Positions 23,472 to 34,970 are shown, counted from the first letter of the stretch. The stretch: DNA of 35,000 nucleotides from Bigelowiella natans CCMP2755 (GCA_000320545.1 ADNK01001668.1:1-35000), one strand, 5' to 3'. Numbers and translations: made by a program. The notes: a model not told the origin generated them from the letters alone.

Positions 23472-23512
<41 letters not shown>

Positions 23513-24793
23513 CCCAGGGGCAGTAAAGATCCGAAATATTTTATATCTGGGTGAGGGAGAAGAACGGCATAGTGAGATGAAGATAATCAAAAAATAGAAG
23601 GGATGCGAAACCAAAATTTGGAATGTATCTAGTATTTTTGTACGAAAAGATGCAAGATTAGTAAAATTAATGATAGACTGTTGACTGTTAATATTTTCCT
23701 TCGTTCCATGACATCAGCAAATGCTACGGGATGTGAACGTGACCTTCTTGGCGACACTAAATCAGCGTGGGGATTATTCAGCCATCACACTACCAATAAT
23801 TAGTCCAATTATCATCATCTTCATTTGGATGACAATAATGAGTCTTTATCTTCTTCGGAGAGTATGCATGCGGTATTTATCACGCCAAAACCGTGTATCT
23901 GCCATGCGTGACATCCCTCTGGTACGTTATGAGCATCCTCCTGAAAATGATGATGACGATGACGATGATGATGGAGTCGCTGCTGGCAATGGATTGGTGC
24001 CTCAACCAGTCAGGTAAAAACTCACCCCCTCTTCTCATCTTTTCCATAATACCCCTTTTCAAAAATTGAGCCTCGTTTTCATTGACGATCGTGTACGTTT
24101 TTAGGGTGATGAATTCACGATGTGTTATTTGTATGGAGGACTTTGAGCGAGGGGAGGAACTCAAACTGTTGCCATGTGGACACGGGTTAACATAATATGA
24201 TGATGACTAGAATGGGAAAGAAAGTGTATGCGTGAGAAAGTTTGTTTATTTACTTCATATTATTATAGATACTTCGGTGATTGAGTGATATTTATCATGA
24301 CAATGGTTTCTTGTTCCCTCGATCTGTCTTTCCCCCATATATTTCAGGTTTCACCCTGCGTGCATTGACCCTTGGCTACAAGATCACTCAGAGCGTTGTC
24401 CAATTTGTAACCAAAGTCTCATCGTTCAACAACACCAGCAGCAAAGGCAACAGCAGCAGCAACAACAACAACAGCAAAACCAACACGGAGTCATGGAAGG
24501 TGACTAGTGCTACATGAATTTATAGAAACTAAATACAAAATACAAAGATGTGTCAAGTGAGAAATTTTTTAGAAAGGTGTGTTCAAGCATCGGTGGGTGC
24601 AAGAACTGATCCTTACTTATCACGTTTTTGCTGAAAAGGAAATGGAATAGCAGCCTCACAATTAAGGACTCTAAGCAATGATGTATCACTACACATCGGT
24701 GAAGATGACTCTGAAGAATTGCAGAGGATAGAGAGTGGTAGGGAAAGCTTTGATATGAAAAATTTGAGACGTGACCGACGCAGCCTCATCTAA
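22573..24793 (+). CDS. PA-TM-RING-H2 E3 ubiquitin ligase (RNF13/RMR type)
   Basis: Eight exons join in phase: 22573-22628, 22714-22792, 23000-23180, 23287-23438, 23718-24013, 24105-24185, 24348-24499 and 24651-24793, giving 379 residues. A signal peptide (MGDSFCAMIAFALAIVG) is followed by a protease-associated domain at about 46-156, with VMVMRGNCTFYTKALNAQ and ASGLIIANN. A membrane segment near 180-204 (ITLPIISPIIIIFIW) comes next, then an Asp run near 232-240. The RING-H2 finger has its full set of ligands: Cys261, Cys264, Cys279, His281, His284, Cys287, Cys299 and Cys302. A Gln run coded by CAG/CAA units follows, and the tail is acidic then basic. PA-TM-RING ligases sit in endosomal or vacuolar membranes with the PA domain in the lumen, where it recruits cargo, and the RING in the cytosol. 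The fourth exon's donor (AAA, then GTATTG) was chosen to keep phase. Confidence 0.88.
23474..23508. repeat. (CA)n microsatellite in intron
   Basis: About 17 CA units lie in the fourth intron of the PA-TM-RING gene, 36 bases after the donor at 23438. Confidence 0.93.
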
Positions 24794-24849
24794 AATTAAC
24801 AAATACAGTAAGCCTAAATATTCATAGAAAATATCATTGTAATTCTACA

Positions 24850-25690
24850 TTCGTAACCAATCTCGTATTGTCGTGGCGATATAGCGAGTCTGTGCATAGC
24901 GACTCATATAGTCATCCTGACGGTTGGTCGTAAGCACGTGCCTCTCCTATCGATGTGGGTATAATGTCATCAATCGGCCGTTTCCCCTGCTCTATCTAGT
25001 GCTGCATCTCGGCATGTGTGCGGCAAGATGCACAGTACTAGAGTTATGAAAAATCCACGTGACCACGTGAAGTCTACGGCTTTAGTAAGGCTCGGCATGC
25101 TTAATTGGTACGATACGCTGTGCGCGCTGCAGCAGATAACATACCGTGAGAAAAGCGAAAGGGAATATGCTACATATTGCTAGCATGCGCATGAGTCACG
25201 CAGATTCATTTCTAGCTAGCATTGCTAGATTGGATGCATTTTCGCCATCTCTAGCTAGCTAGATCTCTAGATCTTGTCTAGTAGTCATCAATACTAGACT
25301 AGATATAATAGATGACAATCATTGTTATTGGATGCATTTTCGCCATCTCTAGATCTCTAGATTTATCTCACTACTAGACTAGATGACAATCATTGTTATT
25401 ATTTGCTAGCTTGCTAGCTTACATGGAGGCGACAATATTCATGCACTAAACAAAAAGTATTGGCTTCTGCATGAGTGCGTAGTGCGTGTCTCTGAACCTG
25501 CATGTTATCGTCGGCGCTATGCCAATCTAAACGCCATGCTAGCATGTATGACTTCAAGGCGCTAGCAGCAGTGCAATTTAGCTAGCAACATGCACTGCTA
25601 CTAGACTAGTGCAATGCTAGAATGCTAGAATGTCCTGTACTAGACATTAAGAAGACACTGCATGCAGGTTTATACGATGGATATGTACCA
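24850..25690. repeat. Composition island rich in CTAG, GCTAGC and GCATGC words (copy 3)
   Basis: CTAGCTAGCTAG, TTGCTAGCTTGCTAGC, GCATGCGCATGAG and CATGCTAGCATG recur. CTAG is the dominant word here, more than in the other islands. No coding frame is supported. Confidence 0.5.
25230..25400. repeat. Imperfect tandem duplication inside island 3
   Basis: A unit beginning TTGGATGCATTTTCGCCATC occurs at 25230 and again at 25328. Both copies continue with a CTAGATCTCTAGAT core, then a ACTAGACTAGAT word, and end in GATGACAATCATTGTTAT. Copy 1 is about 98 bases. Copy 2 is about 73 because part of the middle is missing. Confidence 0.85.
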
Positions 25691-25978
25691 TGTGGCTCAT
25701 GCCTGGACATGGCCTTTTGTTTCTTTAATGACAATGAAGAAATTACAGCTCCTGCGGCGATGAATTAGTACAATATCGTAGGGCCAGGAATAATGATTGT
25801 AGATAGACGTTTGTTGTCGAAGAAGTGAGATAGACATGGCATTATAGAAATGCTGCCGATATAGTTATTTACATCCTTAATTCTAAATTATAATTGGACT
25901 TGAGAATGGATGATAGGAGCTGCGACGGCATTTGTGAAGCTCGAACAAATATACCACGAAGACAATGGTGGAAAGGGA

Positions 25979-26427
25979 TTAAAACCTTCTCTGTTTTAAG
26001 TCCAGATTGTCATTTACATTTTGCCCCTTCCTCTTTTTACCATCATTTCCACTCAGTCCCATGATTGCCATCCCCGATAGACAGGCGATGAGGGTTCCCT
26101 GTGCTAAGATACGTGCTGAAAACGAATACGAACATAGAAATTCAAGTGGTAATCAGGGGATGCGTTTAATACAGGTATTACCTCTGGCAAATCGTATTGT
26201 AGGGTTTGCGTTGGGCTTGTAGTACTTGAAAAGAGCAACTCCACCGGCAAATGCAGTTCCGAACATGGCTTAAATTAGCAAGGGGCGTCAGGACTTACTT
26301 ACTCACACGGTGACTGATTTACAGAAGAGTTAAATAAACCTATGGGAAGGGTTGCACTGTTCTTGTCGATTTCATTCCACTTTCCTTGAATTTTATCCGT
26401 AGCGTCGATCGTTGTGTCGGACCCCAT
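25979..26427 (-). CDS. HIG1-domain protein (Rcf1/HIGD-like, mitochondrial)
   Basis: Three minus-strand exons join in phase: 26427-26307, 26268-26182 and 26115-25979, giving 114 residues, close to the family's usual size of about 90-150. The N-terminus (MGSDTTIDATDKIQGKW) is hydrophilic. The HIG1 region has two hydrophobic hairpin helices, MFGTAFAGGVALFKYY and ILAQGTLIACLSGMAIMGL, joined by a loop ending RFARARILAQG. That matches the family's basic R-A-R-x-x-A-Q signature. HIG1 proteins sit in the inner mitochondrial membrane and assist assembly and regulation of cytochrome c oxidase supercomplexes. The first exon uses a GTGAGT donor; the GAGTAAGT donor two bases away would break the frame. 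The C-terminus is basic (KKRKGQ, KQRRF). Confidence 0.8.
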
Positions 26428-26739
26428 GTCGAAGTAAGTGGTTTGTTTTATGAGGGGTTGGAAGGTGAGAATGTGTCTGTGTGGTTGCAAGCACGGGAGA
26501 CGTGTTCTGCGTTCTGCATCTTATCTAAGCGACAATATCATATTTATGTCGTATGGAAGATTCTACATGTCATACATAATACATTCCGTTTAAGTACCCT
26601 TTTTGCGATTTCGGATTTCATGATCAGTAATATGGGATGTCTCTTTCCAATTATTCTATCCCTTTTCTTCAAATTTTAAACGTAGTATCTTCATATATAA
26701 AAAATAACAAACTCTCCTTCAATGTGTGTATACGTCATA

Positions 26740-26985
26740 TCAGTTGAGTTGACGTAGAAGAGGTCTGGACACAAGCGGCTTCTCTTGTCCACGTGTTCGC
26801 GTCTGAGCGACTAGCACACAACTTCTTTTGAGAAATATAGGCCATTTCATGGTAATGTCAGGAGCAATTAGCAGCCATTCGCCAGGTGGCCACTTGCCGC
26901 TCGCAGCCAAAATCTCGAAAATTGGATTTCTGGTATCTACAGGAGACATGAAATAGGAAAAGAAAGTATACAAAATGGATGTCAT
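26740..26985 (-). CDS. Doubtful 81-codon ORF, unknown
   Basis: This single open frame from ATG to stop has non-repetitive composition (FEILAASGKWPPGEWLLIAP, then DITMKWPIF). It lies upstream of the HIG1-domain gene on the same strand and between it and the divergent ABC1K gene. It may be an independent small gene or chance. It has no signal peptide, membrane segment or motif that I can name. The first part could instead be intronic, with an acceptor TCTCCTGTAG at residue 17. Confidence 0.25.
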   Translation of the reverse strand: MTSILYTFFSYFMSPVDTRNPIFEILAASGKWPPGEWLLIAPDITMKWPIFLKRSCVLVAQTRTRGQEKPLVSRPLLRQLN

Positions 26986-27203
26986 TTTAGGATATATGTT
27001 GGGAAGATCGGGTTTTTACGAACAATTTCATGGGATCTTAATCTTAAAATAACCACACGTTAAACATAACTAAGGCCCACCATCCATCCATAGGAAACCA
27101 GACTACTCGTAGCCTATCCCGGAGTAGAACGTTCCCTGCCTTAGCCCGCAGAAACTAATTTTGTAACATCAATCTGCGGCTAAGCGGCTGAAATAACAGA
27201 AGC

Positions 27204-29444
27204 ATGATTGGATTAGTCCTGAAAAGGCGTAACAGCAGCCAGATGACCTGGTGTGTCATGTACATGCTCGTCATTGCATCTCTATCCGCCATGGTCTTAA
27301 CCCGGAGGAAATGGCAACAGAATCTGCAGCTCTCCTTCAGTTCCACAGGTAGCTCCCATGATTAAGCAAGTTAATTTGGCGTAATACTTTAAAAAAAAAT
27401 AAACTAAATCACTTTCGGGCAGGTACTAATGCTCAGCAGATGGTAAGTACCAAACTGCTCCCTACATCCCACAAGAGAGTGGCTGCTGTAGATCTACACA
27501 AATATTCCTGGCCTTTCGAGCATCTACGACGACAGCACACGTATGTAAGAGCAGTTGAAGAAAGATCTCTCATTGATAGAGCACGAAATGCCGCCATTGC
27601 TCAGACTGCAACTGAAGCTGCAAAGGTTCGATATGTCGCTCAATATTTGCATTTTCGTTATAAATGAGTGCAGCAGTCCTCTAAATGAATGTTGCGAATA
27701 ATGACACAGGCAGTGTCGAGTGCTGTCTCAATGAAAAAGTTGGAAGCTCCAGACTTAGATAGCTCTTTCATCAAGGTTGACGACGATGATGCAAGAAAAG
27801 GCCAGGTGGATGAATCAGGCCTTCCATTGGTCTATGATAAGGCACTCATCGAAAAGTTCTGGTGAGTCAATTCTCATATTTTACGACTCAAACTTACGCG
27901 TAAGTAGTGTTTGTATATGATTAAAAAGTAAGATGTGTTGGTGAGACTGTCAAAGGATGCTACTATCGTAGAATTCGTTTTTTAAATCTATTGAAGTAAC
28001 TGTGTGGTTGTTTCACTCTTATTGCGACGTGTGTTTAATTTGATTGTGCCTGCACAACATTTACATCCCTCTCTTTCGCTGCAGAAATGTTTGAAGTTAC
28101 GAGTGTTTGGTTGTCATCATTACACCCGTATTCCATTCCTTCTTATTACAACAACTATCTATTTATTGATACGTATATGTCTTACCTTCTCATTAAACAA
28201 CCATTTATTTATTGGCACACATATATCTTATCGAAATCAGGGAAAACGAGAAGGGAGCTTTACAGAAGCGATGGACGGAGTTCTTGGGTTTTTCTATCCC
28301 ATACATCACAAAGTTGGCAGGGTACCTCATAACTGGAGGTACAGACGAATTGGCCAAACATGATGTGGAGCTGGCAAGAGAAGCTAGAATTATAATGGAG
28401 AAATTAGGACCTACGTATATCAAGCTCGGCCAAACTCTTTCTGTGAGTAATAGTAGTAGTAGTAGTAGCAGTACTAGGCATTGTATTATCGGCATATCAA
28501 TTAAGAAGTACTCGGACAAACATTGTCTTCTCCTCTGTGAGTATTATTTGTTGGCAGCGTATACATATGTAAATACCATATATGCTCGGACAATCTCTTT
28601 TTGCTGCTTTTACTATAAATTAGAATATTTGTAGTTAACAGCTGTCTTATCTAAACTAATTTTATATCGTTGTCTCCTCTTCTGTTTCTTCTTCTTCCTC
28701 TTCTTTTCCTTTTCTCCTTCTTCTTCTTCTTCTTCTTCTTCTTCTTCTTCTTCTTCTTCACAGGTCAGGCCTGATGTGCTTCCACAGGCTGCTCTTGAGC
28801 AACTAGCTATTCTCCAAGACAATGTAAAGCGATTTCCTACGAAAATCGCATATGAAGTCATCGAGAAGGAGCTTGGAGTTCCATTTGAGGCTATTTTCGA
28901 CGAAATATCTGAAGAACCTGTCGCTGCAGCCTCGTTAGCTCAAGTCTATCGAGCACGTTTGCGTGAAAGTGGTGAATACGTCGCTATCAAAGTGCAGAGA
29001 CCGGACATCCGAGAAATGGTTTCGAAAGACTTGTACGTACTACGAAGAGCTGCTGAAGTTTATCAAGGTTTGGTAGAGCGTTTTGCGCCCCAACAGAAGG
29101 TAGTAGTACCTACTAATACCTACTATGAGGTGGTGATGGTAATGATGGTAATGATGGTGGTGATAATAATTGTAATAATTCTCATTCCCTCTTCTCTCTT
29201 TATATAGACGGACTACGTAGCTCTCCTAAACGAATGGGCTGTTGGTTTCTACACAGAGCTTGATTTTATGAATGAGGCCAAAAATCAAATGGAACTCAAA
29301 AGTGCTCTGGAAGAACGAGGTAGCGCTGGGGTTTACATTCCAAGAGTCTACGAGGAATACTCATCCCAGAAGCTCCTGGTTTCAGAATGGGTAGTACGTA
29401 GTCATAGCTATCTTGATTATCATGGTGATGATTATCACCATCTC

Positions 29445-29479
<35 letters not shown>

Positions 29480-31516
29480 ACTCTCAAAATCATCAGATTG
29501 ACGGAGTGAAGTTGTCAAGGTGCGAGCCCTCAGAGATACGCGAGTTAATTGATATAGGTCAGGAGGTGTTCCTGACACAACTTCTGCAGCTTGGGTTTTT
29601 CCACGGAGATCCCCACCCGGGAAATTTGCTAAAGATAACTAGTAGCGGGGATGGGGAGGAGGAAGGAGGTGATAATAAGGGAAATGCCAAGCTAGCATTG
29701 CTGGATTTTGGACTTATGGCCAAGATCAAAGACACAGATATAGATATGATGGTCAGCTCTATCATCCATTGTGCAAACAAAGATTACGCGTCATTGGTAG
29801 ATGATTTCATCGGTTTAAGGATTCTCCCTCCAGATTGTGATCGAAGCAAGGTTGTCCCTCTAATGGACAAAGCTTTATCCCCTTACGTGAAAGGAGGTGG
29901 TGCTAAAAAGTACGAAGAAGAACTTAAAAAGATGTATGGAATGGATGGATCTACTGAGGCCACCGTTGGAGGTTTCCAGGCTATGACGCAGGATTTCCTT
30001 ACGGTGTGTCGTTGTAATCAATATTATTATTATTATTATTATTACTATTATTACCACTAATAAAGATTTCTTTATGGTTGTCGTTATCATTATTACTACT
30101 ACCACCACTACCACTACCACTACTACTACTACTACTACTATTGCAGGAGCATTCACACTAGTAATTATAAGAGCAGTAGCAGCGCTGGCATGAAGAATAA
30201 CCTGCAAGTCATCATGATCATCATCATCATCACTAGCAGCATTTAAATCATTATCACTCATATATCTTGTTTCCTTCTTCTCCTCCATCTCTCTCTAGGT
30301 TCTTAACGATATTCCTTTTGCAATACCCCCTTACTTTGCTATTCTTGGACGAGCAATTGTGACTCTGGAAGGAGTCGCACTAACAGGCAATCCTGACTAC
30401 GGCATAATCATGGAATCGTACCCATTTGTGGCGAGAAAGCTACTGAGAGAAGATAGGCCTGAAATTCAAAAGTCATTACAGCAAGTGTTATATGGTACAA
30501 ATGATGGTACATTGGGAGCTGAACGTTTGGCAGTTTTGCTTAACAGTGCGATGGGGGTTGTCGCAAGAGAGAGTGGAAGTGCCTTCGTAGACCTTGATAC
30601 GATCCCCAAGGATGCAGTTAGTATGGACATTGCCCTTAAATTCTTCCTCAGTGAAAAATCATTGGGACTCAGAAACTTACTTGTTGATGAAGCTGTGAAC
30701 GTTGCTGATATTCTTGTGCGCCAAGGGGTGAGGAAAGCAGTCAATACATTGTCGGTTTCAATTCAACGACCTTTACCTTTTATTCCTTTCCTACCACAAC
30801 TTCCGTCGTTCGATGAAGTACCATTACCAGTGCTACTTCCAACACTCAATTTAGCAGCAGCTACACCAGGAGGAAGAGGAGGAGGAGATATTGGTAGTAT
30901 GGGAAGCAATAGTTTTCAAGAAAATCAAGAACAAAAGCAGACATCGTCGTCGTCTTCTTCAGAATATATATTGGGTAATAACGAGAACAACAACAACATT
31001 AACAAAAACGGTGGTGAGATTGCGGATGATCTCCCACCTTTTTCTTTAACACCATCTATCGTTACACCGAAAGAGCTTCTTAATACTGTTACGCCTAAGT
31101 TATCACGGGAGGAGGAAATATATGCACTATCTATCGTTGACCTGGCTGAGAAGACATTGGGAAAAGAAGTAGCGGCAATCATCAATGGTGATACGCTGAG
31201 TAACCCTACAGCTCTTGTAAGGGTAGTTCTATCCTTTCTTGCATCAACAGATGTAAAGACAGCCATTAGATCTATTTCACCAGATATTCTCGGGACCACT
31301 GTTTTGACATCATCTTCGATGAGTAGCACTAGTGGCAATAGCGATGAAGAAAGAAGCAGCTTTGGTACTCTTTCTGATATGGAGAAGATACTCGACGATC
31401 TTACTGATAAAGAGCGTAATGCACTGAGCGAATTCGGAAGAAAAGTAGTCATAGGAGTGTGGGAACGATTCTCAGAGCGTTCTATAGAAATAACAGCATC
31501 ACCAACTACCGCATAG
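27204..31516 (+). CDS. ABC1/UbiB-family atypical kinase (ABC1K)
   Basis: Eight exons join in phase: 27204-27348, 27423-27625, 27710-27861, 28241-28442, 28764-29099, 29208-29390, 29497-30003 and 30299-31516, giving 981 residues. The N-terminus has a hydrophobic segment (VMYMLVIASLSAMVL) that could be a signal peptide or anchor. The family motifs are complete: KLGQ near 228 (the KxGQ motif), AAAS near 288 (the Ala-rich loop), VAIK with Lys310, ELDFMNEAKN near 363, HGDPHPGN near 443, and DFG near 477. The HGDPHPGN form has Gly where many members have Ala. The size and long C-terminal extension (after about residue 576), with a low-complexity Ser/Asn insert near 30940-31010, recall plastid ABC1K proteins acting in prenylquinone metabolism. 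The compartment is inferred, since no clear ASAFAP-like plastid signal is seen. The donor at 27626 (GTTCGA) is unusual. Confidence 0.94.
28700..28760. repeat. (CTT)n microsatellite forming the 3' end of an intron
   Basis: A CTT/CCT-rich tract runs up to the acceptor CACAG at 28763 of the ABC1K gene and so provides its pyrimidine tract. Read on the minus strand it gives a meaningless Glu run. Confidence 0.92.
29446..29480. repeat. (CAT)n microsatellite in ABC1K intron
   Basis: About eleven CAT units lie in the intron between 29390 and 29497, 16 bases before the acceptor. TAT (30019-30052) and CTA (30117-30140) tracts fill the next intron. Confidence 0.92.
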
Positions 31517-31543
31517 CTGTGGTACCAATGAAGAAAAGTTACT

Positions 31544-31589
<46 letters not shown>

Positions 31590-33093
31590 AAATACATCGG
31601 AGAAGGTTGAAGAGGAGGAGGATGAGGAGAACAGATTTTGCTCCATCGTAACATAATTAAGTATGGAATTTAGTATGCTGACCATCTGGCTAAGAGAGAA
31701 GTATTTGCAGTAGCAGCATTATGGACGAAGAGGATTTGATGATGATGAGTTGGTAGTTTTATAGTAGAATTATAAGAAGATCTGGATGCATGTAAAGTCA
31801 AAAATCAAACTATTGGATCGCACGTACAAACAGGATGTGTCTACGCGGCTGGCGCCATGCTATACCTTGCGAGCAATGATTTTGCTTTGAAGAAATATTC
31901 GCAATACAGAGAGAGGCAGTAGTCCTTTATACTGTGTAATGGCGACACGACGTACGATAGCTCATTAGGCGTCGTATCGCCAAAGATGACGATTTCAGCT
32001 TTATGTGTATGTCGTAAACAAGGCGGCAGCTGCTATACTAGTATAGCGATATGCAATCTTGCCTTATTCAAAGCGAGCCGCAACATATGCACATGTGCAT
32101 GTGTGTGTCCAAATGCACAATATGCGCATGAGACAGATGCAATGAACAAATTGCAAGCACATGCATGCACGTTACGTTACATCTAGCTTTCCATAGCTAC
32201 ATCAGTAGGGCATGTCAATTGAAAAAAATTGGCATTTGCTCATTGCATCCGTCTCAAATGTGGACATGCCACGCTAGCATATGGTCCACGTGCATGCATG
32301 TCTAGATGTGTCTGCTAGCTCGGGATTCGTACGTCACAACAATGCAGATTGCAATTGACAATGGCTGCATCTAGATTTGCACACGTGCATGCTGATGCAG
32401 ACGCTCATGATCGAGCATGCACAAGAGGCATGTCTTGTCTCATGATGCGCAAGATGCATGCAGCACAAGAGAATCGAACATCGGTGGTGTGCATGAGCAC
32501 AGTGGTAGTAGCTTAGCCTCACTAGTAAAAGTAGGAACCAACAACGTACATGTTGACCGCCTTTCGAAGTCACGCACGTCTAGACGTGCGCACAGCAAGC
32601 TAGCATTGTGCGCTTGCCATGAGGCTCATGCTAGCTAGCTGCATGATGGACGGATTGCGTAGCAAGCCCAACTAGCACAATGCATGGACACAACAATGCA
32701 CAATGCACACCATGCATGTGCATGTGTGTGTATGTGTGCATGTTACATGTCTGTCTATCATCAGCATTTCTAGACTTGTTTGCACGTGCGCTGTGCATAG
32801 CAAAGCTAGATGTGAGGTGCGTCATTGTGCCATGAAGCATGCACATATACATAACATTTAAAACAGCGTCCAATAGGACATGCTACCATGTATTGCTACG
32901 TCTCCTTCATCGGCGACCAAAATAAGTCGTAAGACTCGAGAACAATAATGTTAATGATGATAATGATGTTAACGTCTTATAGCAAAGCAATGGCTAGCGT
33001 TTGTAGTCGACAAAGAGAGATAGTATAGTGAAATTGTGCGTGCTGCTGTAACGATATTAGAGCATTTTCTTAGCGGAGGAAAGCTATGAATAA

Positions 33094-33134
<41 letters not shown>

Positions 33135-33395
33135 ATATACATATATACATAATTATTTTGATGAATAACCAATAATTATTCCAAGAGGTGCCTCGTGTCC
33201 TATCCGTGTTGTTTGCTACGTTGGTACATTTTCAAGATTCTTCTCGCTTGAGGAGCCTGCATGAAGTCAAAAGCAACAAGAACGATGACCCAACAACATA
33301 ACATTGTTTTCATGCGATCATAAAATTACGAATTCTCAAATTCTCATTAAAATGTACTTGGAACAGCAGTAGTAGTTAGTTGTGTTGTTATTATT

Positions 33396-33426
<31 letters not shown>

Positions 33427-33557
33427 CGTGAGTTCGCACCTGCCAGGCAAACATAACTACAACGACGGTCAGATCGTCACTGCTTCCTGCCAATAGGGCT
33501 CTATTTTTGACCTAGAATCGACGATATTCAAATGACGTTCATAGTCATGATGATAAC
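31517..33557. other. Intergenic region between convergent genes
   Basis: No gene is seen between the ABC1K stop and the PP2C stop. A TA tract (31549-31586) follows the ABC1K gene directly. A TGCATG-rich island fills about 31780-32880. A second TA tract (33097-33132) and a TTG tract (33399-33426) follow. Short open frames here are scattered on both strands without recognisable content. Confidence 0.65.
31780..32880. repeat. Composition island rich in GCATGC, CTAGCTAG and CACGTGCATG words (copy 4)
   Basis: This is the largest of the four similar blocks. Examples are CACATGTGCATGTGTGTG (32090), CACGTGCATGCATGTCTAG (32288), CACGTGCATGCTGATGC (32381), CATGCTAGCTAGCTGCATG (32626) and ATGCATGTGCATGTGTG (32712). 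The composition contrasts sharply with the AT-rich flanks. No gene is supported. Confidence 0.5.
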
Positions 33558-33640
33558 TTACAATATCACCGTAGAGGTGTCATCATCCTTGTTTATAATT
33601 ATGCAAGCATGCTACTACTCTCCTTAGAGGTAAAAAAATC

Positions 33641-33678
<38 letters not shown>

Positions 33679-34156
33679 TATAGGTTTGTGCGACACAACC
33701 GCTTCAGCTGCTGCATGAGGATCACCTGATATACAAACAAGTACACTGATTATCAGAATTATGCAAATCGTACCACAGCCGCACCAAAATGAATGCATGC
33801 ATACGACGACGTCACATACCCCAGTTCTCCGCAACAATATCCACAACACTTTGGCTATCTGTTTACGTTTTCTTGCAATATTAGTGGTGCTCCCTAGGTT
33901 GATCAAAGAAGAACACTACCCCCCCCCTCTCCACACACACACTAGAAAGAGACTTTCTTATTGTTACGAGAATGTCATTATTTCTCAAAATCATCTTGAT
34001 GAAATCATCAATTATCAAGACGATAACCTACCTAATACGTCAAAGATGCCATCACAAGCTAGCACCGCAAATAAGTCAATCGGTGATATTGGAACAACGT
34101 GCACCTAATTTTAGTTTCATTATCATCATCATCATCATCATCATCGTCGTCGTCGT

Positions 34157-34194
<38 letters not shown>

Positions 34195-34311
34195 TAGTAG
34201 TAATACTAGTAGTAGTAGAAGTAGTAGTACCTCAGGCTGAGAACTAACAATTTTCTTCGGTCTCTTCAAGTCTCTATCACCAAAAGCACGGGATACCTAT
34301 GATTGCGGTCG

Positions 34312-34342
<31 letters not shown>

Positions 34343-34968
34343 AAGTGTAAGATTCTTTGAGGATTGAAGGTAAGGGAGATTATGACGTTGTCTCACCATT
34401 GATAATAATCTTCTTCATTCATAAAAATAGAATACAAATATTGGATGCTTACTATCTATAGCCACCAATGATATTCATAATTAAAATAGTAGTATTTTCA
34501 CCGCAAGCATAGCCTGAGGCCTCTTGTGTTTAGACGATGAAAGACCAGTTGTAGTAGTAGCACCATTAGGGTCATCATTGTGAGCTGCTGCATACACTCT
34601 CCATGTCTTTAACACTTTGGCCACTTGACCTCCATTTCGTCTAATTCTTTCCACCTCATCTGGACGATTTGGTTTGTGATCTTCTGATAAAGGGACCTAG
34701 CAGCCGCAGCAGCAGCAGCAGACATTCAACGATAACACCACGATATCATAATAAGCAAATAACCCTCATCTACTCATCAAGAATGTTTCCATGAGGGTAT
34801 TAAGAAGAAGTCCACAATAATCCAAAATATTATGTGTACATGAGTTGGCCCCTTGATGTTCATACTTTGTTATAATTATTATCATCATCATCATCATCAT
34901 ATCTTTCTTACCGCAATGCCTCCCCGGCATAAGACCCCACGTGAATCCCCCAAATTTGCAACGTAAAG
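33558..34968 (-). CDS. PP2C-family Ser/Thr protein phosphatase (PPM), 5' part beyond the window
   Basis: Seven minus-strand exons can be read: 34968-34912, 34696-34502, 34296-34231, 34104-34032, 33858-33820, 33725-about 33700, and 33587-33558. PP2C motifs appear in order: LYVANLGDSRGVLCRGG, LSEDHKPNRPDEVERI, GGQV with a Trp-Arg-Val loop, LAVSRAFGDRDLK, LFAVLACDGIFDVL, SVVDIVAENW, DPHAAAEAV and DDDTSTVIL before the stop. The Asp residues of GDS, SRAFGD, CDG and the terminal DDDT segment are metal-binding positions in this family, which dephosphorylates Ser/Thr using Mn or Mg. The N-terminal motifs (including DGHGG) must lie past 35000. The splice between the last two exons is uncertain; a short exon carrying the usual A-x-x-x-GS segment may be missing from my model. 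The insert after the Trp-Arg loop (AAAHNDDPNGATTTT) is longer than usual. Confidence 0.92.
34121..34190. repeat. (CAT)n-(CGT)n-(CAG)n compound microsatellite in PP2C intron
   Basis: The tract fills most of the intron between exons 34296-34231 and 34104-34032. TAG-type units also border the donor at 34230, and a TAG tract at 34313-34341 lies in the preceding intron. Confidence 0.9.
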
Positions 34969-34970
34969 CT

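Larger units (their letters stand above)
24794..25978. other. Intergenic region between convergent genes
   Basis: The region lies between the stop of the PA-TM-RING gene and the stop of the HIG1-domain gene on the opposite strand. Most of it (about 24850-25690) is a CTAG/TGCATG-rich island with an internal tandem duplication. The last 280 bases are AT-rich with no open frame of interest. Confidence 0.6.

Noticed and set aside
24500-24507. In-frame TAG as the stop of the PA-TM-RING gene
   Set aside because: A GT donor just before it (24500) joins in phase to 24651-24793, which codes an acidic/basic, non-repetitive tail ending in a clean stop. The longer model is preferred.
28087-28332. Plus-strand frames at 28004-28363 as extra ABC1K coding sequence
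   Set aside because: Splicing 27861 directly to 28241 restores the conserved FW...E sequence in phase. The acceptor at 28085 would create a TGA stop at the junction.
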